Assembly (NCBI GenBank): GCA_028554795.2
Contig: CM068824.1
Span: forward strand, 156,035,789-156,099,788
Direction of reading: 5' to 3'
Source of the DNA: Sinohyriopsis cumingii
Lineage: Eukaryota > Mollusca > Bivalvia > Unionida > Unionidae
Length of the DNA stretch: 64,000 nucleotides
The notes beneath the pieces were generated by a model. It was not told the origin of the DNA and did no database searches. It saw only the letters and a program-made list of their open reading frames with translations. Below, in pieces: positions 12,491 to 24,759 of the stretch. Within the stretch, counting starts at the first letter, position 1, and each line of letters begins with the position of its first letter. Both the position numbers and the translations under genes were made by a program.

Positions 12491-12795
12491 TTTGGATTTT
12501 TAACGTAGCTTTAACAATTTTTCAGTCATATCGCTATGATATCTGCAGTGTGGCAGTTTAGAGTGATGTCTAGCAATGGGGCATCATAAAACAGACATGT
12601 AGCATATGTCCCACCCAGTCACATTATCCTGACACCAGGCCGACTAGTCCTACCACTAACTTCTTAATGCTGAATGCCTAGCGAGGCACCTTTAAGTACC
12701 ATTTTTAGAAGTCTCTGGTATGACTCGGCCAGAGTTAGAAAATGTGACCTCCCACATCCAAGGTGGACACTCCAACCACTAGAGTGGTCTAAGTA
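12454..12795 (-). mobile_element. tRNA-derived SINE, family B (copy 1) with (TG)n tail
   Basis: Read on the minus strand, a tRNA-like head (its box B replaced by degenerate text near 12735) is followed by a body with 'ggcctggtgtcaggataatg' type sequence and a 3' tail that ends in a (CA)n run (12454-12489 as TG). Copies at 18945-19270 (same strand) and 19839-20164 (opposite strand) share the whole layout, including the CA/TG tail. Confidence 0.8.
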
Positions 12796-12800
12796 TTAAG

Positions 12801-12955
12801 TTGTTGATGTTGTATGGTTTAATGCCATTTTTCATCACAAGATAGGCTATACATGGTGGCCAGTATTATTGGTGGAGGAGGAACCCAGGAAAACTGCAGA
12901 AAGAACCACTGACCCACGAGAAGCTACCATCAAGCTTTCTCACATACCCACACTG
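12801..12955 (-). mobile_element. tRNA-derived SINE, family A (copy 1, 5'-truncated)
   Basis: Contains the family A body and tail ('caccaataatactggccacc' on the minus strand, then 'catcaacaa'), but the tRNA-like head is missing. It is flanked by a perfect 13-bp duplication tctaagtattaag (12788-12800 and 12956-12968), the mark of LINE-driven insertion. It landed at the head end of the neighbouring family B SINE. Confidence 0.88.
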
Positions 12956-13499
12956 TCTAAGTATTAAGTAATTGTATTTTAAAACTTTGTAGATAAATTA
13001 ACAACTTGCCTGGATTTATTTGTGTTACAGACAGGTGTTTGTGTCAGAATCATATGTTAGTCTGAAAATGTAAATTTTACATTATCTTGCTTATCATGTT
13101 TTGGAAAAAAATGAACATTTCTGTTGCAGAGATAGTGGAAGGATGCAAAATCACTTTTCAGTCTTAAAAATTTAACACATGAAAATCTTTACATTCTTGA
13201 AAAAGGGTTGTAAATTCCGCATATCTGAAAACTTCTCTGGCAAAAGTTCAAGGTTTTACGACTGTAATTAAATCCATGGTGCATGCTATGTTAATTCTTC
13301 CTTGAAAAATACATTGTTTCCAATCAGGCAACCAGAAAGAAACTGGGTCTGGTCAACAATTACTTGTAATCTTAAGCCAGGAAAGATGCAGAAAGCACAA
13401 TGCATTCCCTACTCTTTTCCATAATGTGAGAAGTCAAATTGTTACCAAAGAAAGAGCAGTAGAATAAGGAGATACATTGACATCATACTGGAATTCATT

Positions 13500-15195
13500 T
13501 TATGACACATATTTAATTTGTGGGACTGTATGGCATCTAATAGGAATTTAACATTATGCCCCCATTTTGAAATAGACGGATATGGTCTCGAATGGGAATA
13601 AGCATTAGCTAATGTTAAATCATTGGACATTCTCAAATGGGTCAATATGGGATATATGTGATGTAGATTAGGCCACCAATCTGAGGATTTATGGGGTCTG
13701 AGAAATGAAGTGTTAAAAATGTATAACATGCACGGGGCTACACATATATGGAGGCTACAAAAATTAAGGTTAGGCAGCCATTTTTAGGATTTATGAGGTC
13801 TATGGAAAATGTAATGTTAAAAATGCCCACTGGTTTAATATGTACGCACTCTGACTGACCAAAACCCAGTTATCTATTATCCATTATCCCACATTTACAA
13901 TCCATCAGTATGTTAGCTTACTTTTATACAACACCACTGTAGTGGCCAATACCCAGTGATCTACTACCCAATACCTAGTCAATATACTAACCACCAACAC
14001 CACATTTACTATCAAGATCCCATATTTACTATCCAGCACATCATTTGGAGTGACCAACACCCACATATCTACCAACCAGACAGGGTAACATGTAAAAGAA
14101 GGGGTATAAAATATAATTAAATCCTGCTATCCTCGTATACTTTCCCAATTATCCCCTTATAAAAATAGGAAACCCCCCTATTTCCATATATCTTCCCTAT
14201 ACTCCTCTTTTAAACAAAACTATCATCATTTATTAAACTCATAATCCCCACAATGCTAACAAAATTATCATACACAGAGTGAAAGAAGAGAAATAGGTAG
14301 CAGTACTCACACACATAAACAAACATAACCTTCTACAGACATTTAAAAAAAATAGAGACAAGAACAAAGACACACTTAAGGACTGGCGTTAGCTTGCCTT
14401 AAGAATCCAACTGCCATTCTAAGGAATCAATGGGTCAAGGTAAAATATGTTAAAATGTTCATAGATTTACCATGAGTAGTTACAGAAACAATAGGAACTT
14501 AACATTAGGCCACCAGTTTCAGCATATATAGGAACATTGGAAAATCCTATCTTTAAAAACAAATGTGCATGGGTTTAAAAAGTGGAGGGCATTCTGGTGA
14601 CAAGATGGGAAATTCTATGTTAAAAAATGTCCATAGGTTTACCATGAGTGAGACTATATGGTCAAACAGAAGTGTAATTTTAAAAAGATTTACATATACT
14701 ATCCAACAACCAGTTATTTACTATCCAATGAAACACATTTATCATTCAACACACTGTTGGAAGTGACCAATACCCCACATTTACTATTCAACACACCATT
14801 TGGAGTGACCAACACCTACTCATCTACTGGCCACACATGGTAAGCTGTAGAAGGTGGCACGTAGAATAAAATTTAAATCCCTTATCAAAACTACTTTCTC
14901 TATCCCTGATAACATGCCTATTATCCCCTTATAAACAAAATAAAACCCTTATCCACATATAACTTCCAAGTCATTACCTTCTAAACAAAACCACTATCCA
15001 TACCACCCTAATTGGCCCTATAAACCTGCCATGGAAGTGCATGGAGAAAAAATATATACACACTATATGTATATATGTAAATAAACTTATATATCATATC
15101 ATATCATATATGGAATGAAAGAAGAGAAAAAAGTAGGAATGCTTATACATATACATGAACATAGCCTTCTACAGACATTTGACAATATGGAGAGA
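13500..15195. repeat. Diverged tandem duplication of about 0.9 kb
   Basis: Segments around 13530-14340 and 14480-15190 correspond in order: 'aataggaatttaacattatg' and 'aataggaacttaacattagg'; 'tggagtgaccaacacc' in both; 'attatccccttataaa' in both; 'acataaccttctacagacat' and 'acatagccttctacagacat'. Divergence is high, so this is old. No coding evidence in either copy. Confidence 0.65.
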
Positions 15196-15717
15196 ACATA
15201 AAAACAGGCATTAGTTTACTTTTAAAATTCAAAACTCAAACATATCTGTTTTTGTAAATCCTGTGTTGTAGCCATGCATGGTTGCAGAATTTGTATTACT
15301 GTTGTTCATTTTACCAACCTACAAGTAAAAAGGTTTTTCTACAAAAAAAATATCGAATGTCATGTAAGACAGATTTAGTTCTTAGTACGTTAACAAACTT
15401 TACCCATGGTCAGTTCACTTCATTAAAAATAGTTTTTCTACTTATTGTACAATGAATGAAATGTGACCAAGAAGCTGTAGTGACCAGAGTTAAATTTGCC
15501 ACATTTTTAAACCAAGTCAGAATTTGGTGTGAAGCTAAATATTAACTTCAAGGTTGTAATGTCTTCTGTTCAAGTAAAAAAAAAACAGAAATGAAGTACA
15601 TCAAAGATTTACATCTTACATGGAGTGCTTTGTACTTCTTAAGAAATAAATTTTCTGTCTGTGAAATGCACAATGTTTCTATTCCTTTTGAAAGAAATGA
15701 AATATAAGATTATGCAG

Positions 15718-16215
15718 CACTTTTCTACCCTACGTTGATTCACATTTGTCTACCCTAGATTTAGTACATTGATTCACATTTTTCTACACTAGATTTAGTA
15801 TACTGATTCCTATTTTTCTACACTAGATTTAGTACACTGATTCCTATTTTTCTACACTAGATTTAGTACACTGATTCCTATTTTTCTACACTAGATTTAG
15901 TACACTGATTCCTATTTTTCTACACTAGATTTAGTATAGTGATTCCTATTTTTCTACAACAGATTTATTAGTACACTGATTCCTATTTTTCTACAATAGA
16001 TTTAGTACACTGATTCCTATTTTTCTACAACAGATTTAGTACATTGATACCTATTTTTCTACACTAGATTTAGTACACTGATTCCTATTTTTCTACAATA
16101 GATTTTAGTACACTGATACCTATTTTCTACACTAGATTTAGTACACTGATACCTATTTTTCTACACTAGATTTAGTATACTGATTCATATTTATCTACCC
16201 TAGATTTAGTACACC
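15718..16215. repeat. 34-bp minisatellite (about 15 units)
   Basis: Unit 'tttttctacactagatttag' then 'tacactgattccta', with variants cactag/caatag/caacag. Ends at 'tagtacaccaattcatactgg'. Confidence 0.95.
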
Positions 16216-16274
16216 AATTCATACTGGCATACCCATTATAGGCTTGCTTTGTTCCACATGACATTAAACCATTT

Positions 16275-18390
16275 TAATTAATATTGACTTAAAATCCAGC
16301 ATTTTTGTGTTTTGATAGCAGAAGAATAGTGAAACCATTTTGAATTGAAAACAAGACCAACACAGGTTTAAATTTGAATTCAGCCTCTTTGCATTTAGGT
16401 TTTTAGTCAAATGTGGAAAAAAAGACAAATTTAATTAATTAGTGATGTCAATTCAAATAATTTTCATACTCAAGGACAGACATGACGGGAAAGCAACCAA
16501 GACTTCTACAGTAATACAAAACCACATGTATTGTACAAGAAGAGATCAGCAGAAAGGTGTCTTACCATTTCTGGCATTGACAAAAAAACAACACTTTAAT
16601 ATTGCATCACTGCTGTTGCCAGAAAATATCAATCTCACCATTTCTAGCATTTTTCTCAGTAAAGGAGATGAAAAGGGCTTTAAAAATATTCTGCAGTACA
16701 AAAGCTGTTGATTAATGATTATTTAAAGCTATTTCATTGTCATGGAACTTTCTATACCTATAAGAATACGAAAATAATTTGTCTAATATTGTCAAGATCA
16801 AAAGAACCTATAATTTATAACCTGAACCTAAATAATATCTCTGTCAAATTACTGATACAGTCTTAGACCTTGAGTAACAAAATGATAAAATCCATGAACA
16901 AGGAAGTGATGGGGCTCTTTGCCAAGTTTTATAAACAGGTAAAAATTTAATTTTAGGCTGCAATACACTGTATGATAATAGTCTACCTGTACCTAGCAAT
17001 ACACTGTATGATAACAGTCAACCTGTACACCTAACGAGGGAATAACTACATACATATGTACATGTCAGGACTTTTGCCATATTACTTACATGACAGATGA
17101 CAAAAGAATTCATGAAGATCGGTACTATTAAATTTGAGAATATCTGGAAAAAAATAATTCTGTTTCCATCTTTTCTTTCTTATAAAAACTTGAACTGTGC
17201 AGCATGCTCAATAGTCAATGTGTGGATTTGATTGTCATGTACAGCATCTTGCCTCCTATGTTAGTTTTTCCCCATATTAATGTGTTATGGTAACAGACTA
17301 CTCAAATTATTTAGATCCCCAAAAAATATTTATACTGACAATAACTGAAGACTGGATCAAAGTAAGCTTGTCAACATTACAAGATGGTAAGATGTTCAAC
17401 GTTCAAATTTTACATAAGGGTTCAATGGGACTTTGCCCCAAATGAGACTTTAATGGGCATTCTTGTAACATGGCCATCTCAATTGGATTGTACATAGAGT
17501 CCAATGGGACTCTGCCCTAATGACACCTTAATGGGCATTCTTGTAACATGGCTGTCCCTATTTGATTTTACATAAAAGTCCAATGGGACTTTGCCATAAA
17601 TGTAAATGAGATTTTAATGGATATTCTTGTAACATGGTCATCTCAATTGAATTTTACATAGGGTTCAATGGGACTTTACCCTGAATAAGACATTATTGCA
17701 ATATTGTATCTATTTCTAACATCTTGATTTTTCAAATACTTTGCAGGCGTATCCTGAATGACATTTCAGCTTTGAAAATGATGGAATAAGGCTTACAGGT
17801 CACCATACTTGAAACAAACCTTACAAAATGTTAAATAAAAAGCAAATAAAAGTATGTGCATAATGAAAGTAATGGAGACACCAAGACAAAATGTTGAAAT
17901 ATTTTCTTAATTTTACCAAGTATCCAATGATCAACCGTATTTTAAAAATTAATCAGTAGATAAATTTACAACTTGCCTGAATTTGTTCGTGGTAAGAAAC
18001 GTTCATGTATCAAAATGGCATTCATCTGAAAATTGAGACTTTACATTATCTTGCTCACGATACTTCAGAAAATATTGATAATTTGATGTGGAGACAGTGG
18101 GAAGGATGCAAAAGCACTTTTAGATTTTAAAATTTAACAACTGGTCATGCTTTTTATCGAAACAACAGAACTGGAGGAAATCCTTAAACTTACATAAGAG
18201 TTAGGACAATTAAACTTTGAAAGTTTTTTATAACTATTTTTAATTCCTGTGAGACGAGACAATTACAATTCTTCCATAAGAGCAATTCACGGTTTAATGA
18301 CCCGTATTTTAATTACTGATGCCTGCTGAATGCCTGCTGAATGTTCTGTGAAAAATTTGTTGCTACCAATCAAACAATAAAAAAGATATC
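16275..18390. repeat. Old intronic duplication, copy B (pairs with 10755-13335)
   Basis: Colinear with copy A through the shared landmarks listed there. This copy lacks the SINE insertions but carries its own amplification at 17400-17695. The two copies lie in the same orientation about 5.5 kb apart. Confidence 0.8.
17400..17695. repeat. About 80-bp tandem repeat (4 degenerate units)
   Basis: Four units built on 'caatgggactttgcc', 'ttaatgggcattcttgtaac' and 'atggccatctcaattgg'. The paralogous interval in copy A (about 12145-12215) has one counterpart ('gttcttgaatatggcagta' ... 'aatgggactttac'). The array therefore formed after the duplication. Confidence 0.85.
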
Positions 18391-18944
18391 CAAAGTTTCA
18401 AACCGAAGAAGACATTTTGAGATGTTTTGTGAGTCTGCTTATGAGTATAATTCTAAATGCAAAAGGTTCATTGTACCCACCCCAACTCCTCACACTTTCT
18501 AATAATGCTGATGAGAGGTTGAATTGTCAGCAAATGATATAACTCAGCATGTACAAGTTTAGTGTTGCACCATGACTGAAATGTCATAGGGACATCTGTA
18601 TGTTACCTCGGACCATTATCATCATCAAAAGCAGCGCAAGAAAAAGTTTAAACACCACTTTTGCCTTCTTGCTAATGGATTCCCTCACTTTTTGTTGATC
18701 CTAGGCAATACCACTGATAGCACTAAAACTTCAACACAGAATCTGAACCTGTAAACAAATGTCATTTTTCTGCATCCGATTTTGTCTAACTTCCATAAAA
18801 TATGCGTCTAGTTGGTTTCTATTTCTACTAATTTTGTGACTTTTTTTCATTTTTCTTTAATTAAAGATCATATTTAAAACTAGAAAAAGTCATAGAGATG
18901 GTCTACCAGAAAAAGAAGATATCTAGGTGCAATGGTTCAGATAC

Positions 18945-19270
18945 TGTGTGTGAGTGTGTGATTTGGATTTTTAATGTAGCTTTAACAATTTTTCAGTTAT
19001 ATCACAACGATGTCTGCAGTGTGACAGTTTATAGTGATGTCTAGCACTGGGGCATCATTCCACAGTCATGTATAGCATAATGTCTCACAAAGTCACATTA
19101 TCCTGACACCAGGCCGACCAGTCCTAACACTAACCTCTTAATGCTGAGCGCCAAGCGAGGCAACTGTTAATACCATTTTTATAAGTCTTTGGTATGACTT
19201 GTCCAGAGATCGAACCCACTACCTCCTGCTTCCGAAGTGGACACTAAAACCACTAGGCCACTGGAGCAGT
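18945..19270 (-). mobile_element. tRNA-derived SINE, family B (copy 2)
   Basis: Well-preserved copy. On the minus strand a tRNA-like head holds a box B-like 'gggttcgatctctgg', then the body with 'ggcctggtgtcaggataatg', then 'aaaaatccaaatcacacact' and a short CA tail. Flanking duplication not resolved. Confidence 0.85.
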
Positions 19271-19718
19271 CGGTTCAGATAGTGTGGGTGGACGGATGGA
19301 TGGATGAATGGATGGATGGTGTTACAAATCTTGATTCTTTCCCTTGAAATAAGACTATGAACATCATATGGGGCAGCATAAGAAAATTTACAATTCAGAT
19401 AATCTTGGGTACCAAAACATTTTGCAACAGAAGTATATCAGTGACTGTACAGTAAAAATCACAACTTTTACCTTATTTCATCATTCAGCCTGATTCTACA
19501 GCTTAGATGTAACAATACTGAACAGAACACTCAACATATGTGTCAGAGATGAGTTAATACGTTGAGGATTTTAATCTTGTCCATATGATTCCATGATAAA
19601 TTATTATCTGTGGTGTGTTTCATGCAAAGGCACTTTACTCAAATCACCTTGGCATATTATAGCCTTTCATGTTATGATATGCTGTTAAACACCAAGCAAC
19701 CAACCCCACTAAAATACT

Positions 19719-19779
19719 ACCGTGTTATTTCTGAATTTGCGTCATAGCGGGGCGCGTTATAGCGGGGTTGCACTGTACT
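19719..19779 (-). mobile_element. pogo/Tigger-like terminal repeat remnant
   Basis: On the minus strand the text reads CAGTGCAACCCCGCTATAAC followed by 'gcgccccgctatgacgc'. Terminal inverted repeats of the CAGT...CCCGCTATAACG type belong to pogo/Tigger-like elements of the Tc1-mariner group. Only this end is seen and no partner end was found nearby. Confidence 0.5.
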
Positions 19780-19838
19780 ACCTTACAACAATGACTTAGT
19801 CCATCTGACATACAAAAAATACAGTCTAAAGTTTAAAG

Positions 19839-20164
19839 ACCACTCCAACAGCCTCAATGGTTAGAGCATCCGCCTCAGATGCAAGAGGTCACAGGTTTGA
19901 ACCCTCGCTAAGTCATACCAAAGAATCGTAAAACTGGTAAAAGCAGCTGCCTCACTAGGCACTCAGCATTAAGAGGTTAGTGTTAGAACTGGACGGCCTG
20001 GTGTCAGAATAATGTGACTGGGTGGGACATGATGCTACATGTCTGCAGCAAGATGCCCCTGTGCTAGACATCATTATATAATCCACATTGCATACATCAT
20101 AGCGATACAACTAAAATAGTAATAGCTACATTTAAAAATCTTATTCACACACACACACACACAC
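19839..20164 (+). mobile_element. tRNA-derived SINE, family B (copy 3)
   Basis: Plus-strand copy with a clear head: box A-like 'tcaatggttagagcatccg' and box B-like 'caggtttgaaccctcg'. The body contains 'ggcctggtgtcagaataatg' and 'gtgctagacatcat', and the tail is a (CA) run at 20148-20164. It gives the best view of the family B head. Confidence 0.87.
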
Positions 20165-21236
20165 TAAATTTTAGACATACATGTATTGCTATAAGTTTCA
20201 GATGAAGACACATGTAATGCCCACTGAAAATCACCAACCATTTATACCAGATTGACAACACCTACAGTGGAAATGAATTTCTAACCCAAAATGATGTTTC
20301 ATTACAATTAAAGTGCCAACTAAAACCACTTTTTCCTTGATTATCCATAAAGTTAGAAGTGGATTTTGTAGAAATCTTCACCAACATTAAGTGTTTGTTT
20401 ACACATCCTGTTAACATAAAATTGTGAACGACTTCCTTATTTCATTGATTCTAAAAGGGAACTAATTTAAAACCACACAGAAAAAAAAGTTAAAGACAAA
20501 GTGTTATTAGTCAAAATATAAAATGAACTGCAATTCTAGAAATCTGGCGTGTCACAGAGATCCTTCACAATAAAGCCCTTCAACATACTACTGCTCCCCA
20601 TATAATGTTGACATGATCATGGATTCCATTCAATTAGTCAAATTCTGCTTTACTACAGCAGTTTCAGCAACAAGTATTTCATCTAATTTTAATCCTTGTT
20701 TAATGATACCCAATCACTGTTATTTCACATTATTAAATATGTAATTAAATGCACCACTTTTTCCTTTTTTAATGAACTGTTATTACACATCCTTGTTGGA
20801 AAATACTTCACTAAAAGGTGACCTCCTTGTACAAGGGAGGAGAGTATTAATAATTATAAAGTAGCCCACTATCCTAAGGGCAATACATTTCCAGACAGAC
20901 TAGTAATTTTCATACTTTCAATATCAACCACTTTGGTTTTCATAAATGATCTCGACAATAAAGAGACTGAATGGAAGTTGAGTACAACCTCAGGATACTT
21001 AAACATGGCACTCAGAGTTTATGAGTTAATGAGTCTGATCAAAGCACAACGACAAAATAAAAGTTACTGTGTATAACCCAAAAATGACAGACAAATAGGA
21101 GGAAGGAATGAACCAACATCATTATATAATATACCTTATAACAGGTATATTGCAAAAAGCAGTGAGGAAAATCTAATCAGGTCTGCTCTAAATGCATGGA
21201 AATATAGTTAGTGATTAATGGTAATAATGAATCAGT
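20165..21236. other. Intronic sequence, no recognised feature
   Basis: AT-rich apparently unique sequence. No repeat unit, exon or element end recognised. Confidence 0.45.
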
Positions 21237-21246
21237 CTGAAATAGA

Positions 21247-21690
21247 CATGCACTCATTTGTACTGCTGTAAGGCTGTACAGACATACACTCATTTGTACT
21301 GCTGTAAGGCTGTACAGACATGCACTCATTTGTACTGCTGTAAGGCTGTACAGACATGCACTCATTTGTACTGCTGTAAGGCTGTACAGACATGCACTCA
21401 TTTGTACTGCTTTAAGGCTGTACAGACATACACTCATTTGTACTGCTGTAAGGCTGTACAGACATGCACTCATTTGTACTGCTGTAAGGATGTACAGACA
21501 TGCACTCATTTGTACTGCTTTAAGGCTGTACAGACATGCACTCATTTGTACTGCTGTAAGGCTGTACACGATGTACAGACATGCACTCATTTGTACTGCT
21601 TTAAGGCTGTACAGATATGTACTTATTTGTACTGCTGTAAGGATGTACAGACATGCACTCATTTGTACTGCTGTAAGGCTGTACAGATAT
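21247..21690. repeat. 36-bp minisatellite (12 units)
   Basis: Unit 'tgcactcatttgtactgctg' then 'taaggctgtacagaca'. Both strands read open for about 160 codons only because the period is 36 and the unit has no stop in those frames. No start context, splice context or flanking coding sequence supports a gene. Confidence 0.96.
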
Positions 21691-22227
21691 GCAGTTACAC
21701 AGGACTTCTCATTATGCTCCTATGGCACATGCAATTATAGGACTAAAACAGGACAAGAGACAAACACTAATAAATCCATCCATATAGTGGTGTAAACAGA
21801 CATAAAAAGCAGCAAAAAATATCAGAGAAACCTGAGGATAACCTATCTCAGTTAGCTGACTGAGAAGAGAGTGTGAAAAGGGAGAGAATGCATTTTTTAG
21901 GCTAGTTTTTGTCTTATCTGCAAAGCGTATGTGAGACACTGGTATGACTTTTCAAATGCAATTGTCATTGTTGCTGTTGGCAAAGACATCAACGTTACTT
22001 TAGCATTTAGTTCAACTTCTCCAACACTGCTTTTGGCTTTTTTTTTGTATAGATTCTGATGCATGCGTGGAAGGCAGCATCACTCCACCACCAGAAATGC
22101 CATATATAAAACCCACAACAACAAAAAAATCACATATTTTGGCACCCACTTTAATTACAACAAAAACAACAACAACAATCCTGCCCATACGTTAGGTAAA
22201 TGTATGATTTTCTTCAGCTAACTGACT

Positions 22228-22305
22228 TGGTTGGTCATAACACAGTTCGGTCTATAACACAGTTGGGTTCTATGGACCCCAACTACTGTGTTATAGTTGG
22301 GTCGA
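22228..22305. repeat. Inverted repeat, possible pogo-like remnant
   Basis: 'tataacacagttgggttc' is followed about 6 bp later by its near-complement 'gaccccaactactgtgttata'. The 'ctataacacagttcgg' style resembles the inner part of pogo/Tigger-type ends. Function unknown; could be a chance hairpin. Confidence 0.35.
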
Positions 22306-22697
22306 AATGTATATCTGTTTTGGCCTGCAGCCAAAAATATTTGGACACCCCTAGTCTACAGGAGAGAGAGAGCAGAAAAATAATTTTTTTAAAAAACAGG
22401 CCAAAATATGAAAATAGAGATTTTTTTTAATCACAAACAAAAGGGCAGATGTATTTTCTAAATGGGAAATGAAAGTAGTTCCAATAATGATATCACCACT
22501 GTGGCGATATCATTCCTGTACCCAATGACATATTTCTATATCTCATTACGATGTACACCAATTTCATATTTTTGAACTTCTGTATTATATATTGCACCAG
22601 TTCAACCATCTATGCCAATGGACATCACCTTTTTAAGGGGTAATGTAATAAAACCTTTCCATTGTCATGCTAGTGACCACCAATACATACAAGATAG

Positions 22698-22949
22698 TTG
22701 TTGTTGTTGTAATGTAGTTTAATGCCATTTCAGCACACGATAGGCTATACATGGCGGCCAGTATTAATAGTGAAGGAAGAACCCGGGAAAACCCCAGAAA
22801 GAACCACCGACCCACGAGAAGCTACTGGCAAGCTTTCTCACATACCCACACTGGCCAAATCCGAGACTCGAACCCACACAGACAGAGGTGAGATGGCAGT
22901 GATCCGTAATGGACAGCGCTTTAGACCACTCAGCCACTTAGGGCCCCAT
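22698..22949 (-). mobile_element. tRNA-derived SINE, family A (copy 2, full length)
   Basis: On the minus strand it starts 'ggggccctaagtggctgagt'. A box A-like 'tggctgagtggtctaaag' and box B-like 'gggttcgagtctcgg' mark a tRNA-like head. The body has 'aagcttgccagtagcttctc' and 'gaaccgggttcttccttcac'-like text, and the tail is (CAA)n. A 10-bp duplication tacaagatag flanks it (22688-22697 and 22950-22959). RNA polymerase III would transcribe an intact copy from the head; mobilisation needs a partner LINE. Confidence 0.92.
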
Positions 22950-22959
22950 TACAAGATAG

Positions 22960-24264
22960 TGATGAAGGATGCCATACGTCATGATGTAACTGCTTACAGG
23001 TCAAGACTACAAACTTCACATACATGTTCCAGCAGATATAGGTCCATACAGTTTGTTAGGAGTAATAAGCATCATAAATCCTGATCTAACAGCACATTAT
23101 GTAACAGCAGATCAGGGTTTGTGTTGTTTGCAGTTAGACTCCGCTTATAAATATGTCTATGGTACATCATTATGGTTTGCTGCTAGAGTGTAGTAAAACT
23201 GCCTGTGGGGAACCTCTATACTTTTCTACATGTACATCCTATTGCAGTTCTAACTTCCTGGTATAAAGTCATACATAATCTACCAGCATACTGATACTAA
23301 TGCTGACTCAAACCTAAATGACACATGGCTGTCATCTACATCCATCTGCATGCTTCTTTTCCCAAAACACATCCGTCTCAGGTATCTCCTCCCTTTTCTC
23401 CTGAACCCATGTTTATTAGTCTTAGATTACATTTCATAATGGTATCATATTCAGTATCATTTCAATTTTGTGTGAATACCCACTTTAAATTTTTGAAACT
23501 ATTTGCAAAGCATGATGAAAATATCTTGTAAATTAAACATTAAACTTCGGCAGGATATTCAGTCCAGTAAGTTGTGGATTTTTTGGGGGCTGTACGTTTG
23601 ACCAAGCTAACAAAAAGTAAAATGCTGACATAGGAGTACCAGTCAATTTGGAAGTTATCAGCATTCTACTAAACTAAACCTAGTTACGAACATTTGTCAA
23701 TGTGTTTGGAATGCATGTAATGTAGATGGTGAAAGTACCAAACACTGAATGAATATTGATTACAAGTTTATGACTCAATTACATTTTATCATTTAGTCAG
23801 TTTAAACAGCAACATTTTGCAGTCCAAGTGATATTTTGTCAGTAATGACGAACTCTCCTGTGTTGTGGTATTCAGGGGTTCACTTTTCAAATGGCTTGCC
23901 TTTAAATAAAAAACAAATTCTCTAAATACTTTTAAAAATAAATGCTTTAACTGCATCTTAAATATAAAAATAAATATTTTTTTCAACCTATGTTATATAA
24001 TTTACATACTGTACATAAGATTGTAGAGAAGTCCTGAAGGATAAATAGTCTTGTACTAAATGAGTTGCCTTCTATAAATAAAAGCATTATTATTATTATT
24101 ATTATTGCTGTAAGCATGCACTGTGCATGTTGAATTTAATGAGACAATTTATGCAGACCATGTAAGCAAGATTCATGCATGCCTATGCCCATTTCAAGAG
24201 TGGACCACCAGGTCACCAACAATATTATACTGAAGTAAAATGACAAGCTAGGTCATTCCAATGG
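22960..24264. other. Intronic sequence, no recognised feature
   Basis: AT-rich. A short (ATT)n run lies near 24088-24105. Nothing else recognised. Confidence 0.45.
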
Positions 24265-24274
24265 ACCTATATAT

Positions 24275-24453
24275 CAGGGGTGCACAACCTTTATCGGCCA
24301 AGGACCAGATTGCATTTTCTAAGACCACTTGAGGGCCACAAACACTAATTTCTTTAATATAATTACTGTTCACAGGCCAGATTTTTGTGTTGTTTTAATT
24401 TGCCCTGGGGGCCAGACAGAACAAGTTGGCAGGCCAGGGGTTGTGCACCCTTG
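24275..24453. mobile_element. hAT-type MITE (179 bp)
   Basis: Terminal inverted repeats CAGGGGTGCACAACC and GGTTGTGCACCCTTG. The 8-bp 'acctatat' occurs at 24454-24461 and, two bases off the left end, at 24265-24272. No coding capacity. The internal 'ggccagattt' and 'gggccagacag' segments are partly palindromic. CAGGG ends with 8-bp duplications are hAT traits. Confidence 0.82.
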
Positions 24454-24544
24454 ACCTATATGGATAAGTCATCAGTAAATTTGATCTGAATAAAATTTCA
24501 TAGACATGCAAATTTTTCATTGCTTGTATTATTCATACTTAGAA

Positions 24545-24620
24545 TACCTATACAACTGGGGTGCACAGCCCACAGACCAGATCCAGACCACAAACGTGTT
24601 CTGTCACACAATGGCCCTAA
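24545..24620. mobile_element. Possible fragment related to the 24275 MITE
   Basis: 'ctggggtgcacagcccacag' followed by 'accagatccagaccacaaac' resembles the left part of the neighbouring MITE. No second end was found, so this is weak. Confidence 0.35.
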
Positions 24621-24759
24621 AGTCATGAAACATGGGAGCACAAAAACTGAAACTCAAAATTCAAAACTCCAAAATTCAAAACGGTCTTTAGAAATTTTTA
24701 AAATTTTGCATCAAGATCCTTATAATAAGATGAAATCCATAAATGTATTGTCCTGAACC

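Larger units (their letters stand above)
10755..13335. repeat. Old intronic duplication, copy A (pairs with 16275-18390)
   Basis: Colinear similarity with 16275-18390 at many points. Examples: 'gtattgtacaagaagagatc' at 11154 and 16528; 'gcaatacactg' followed by 'agggaataacta' at 11689 and about 16962; 'caatgggactttac' type text at about 12190 and 17665; 'acaacttgcctg' at 13002 and 17967; 'gtggaaggatgcaaaa' at 13135 and 'gtgggaaggatgcaaaa' at 18099. Copy A was later enlarged by SINEs at 12454-12955 and by minisatellites at 10937 and 11295. Confidence 0.8.

Noticed and set aside
21177-21740. Overlapping ~160-codon frames on both strands
   Set aside because: Both are translations of the same 36-bp minisatellite; open frames on opposite strands through a period divisible by three need no selection.
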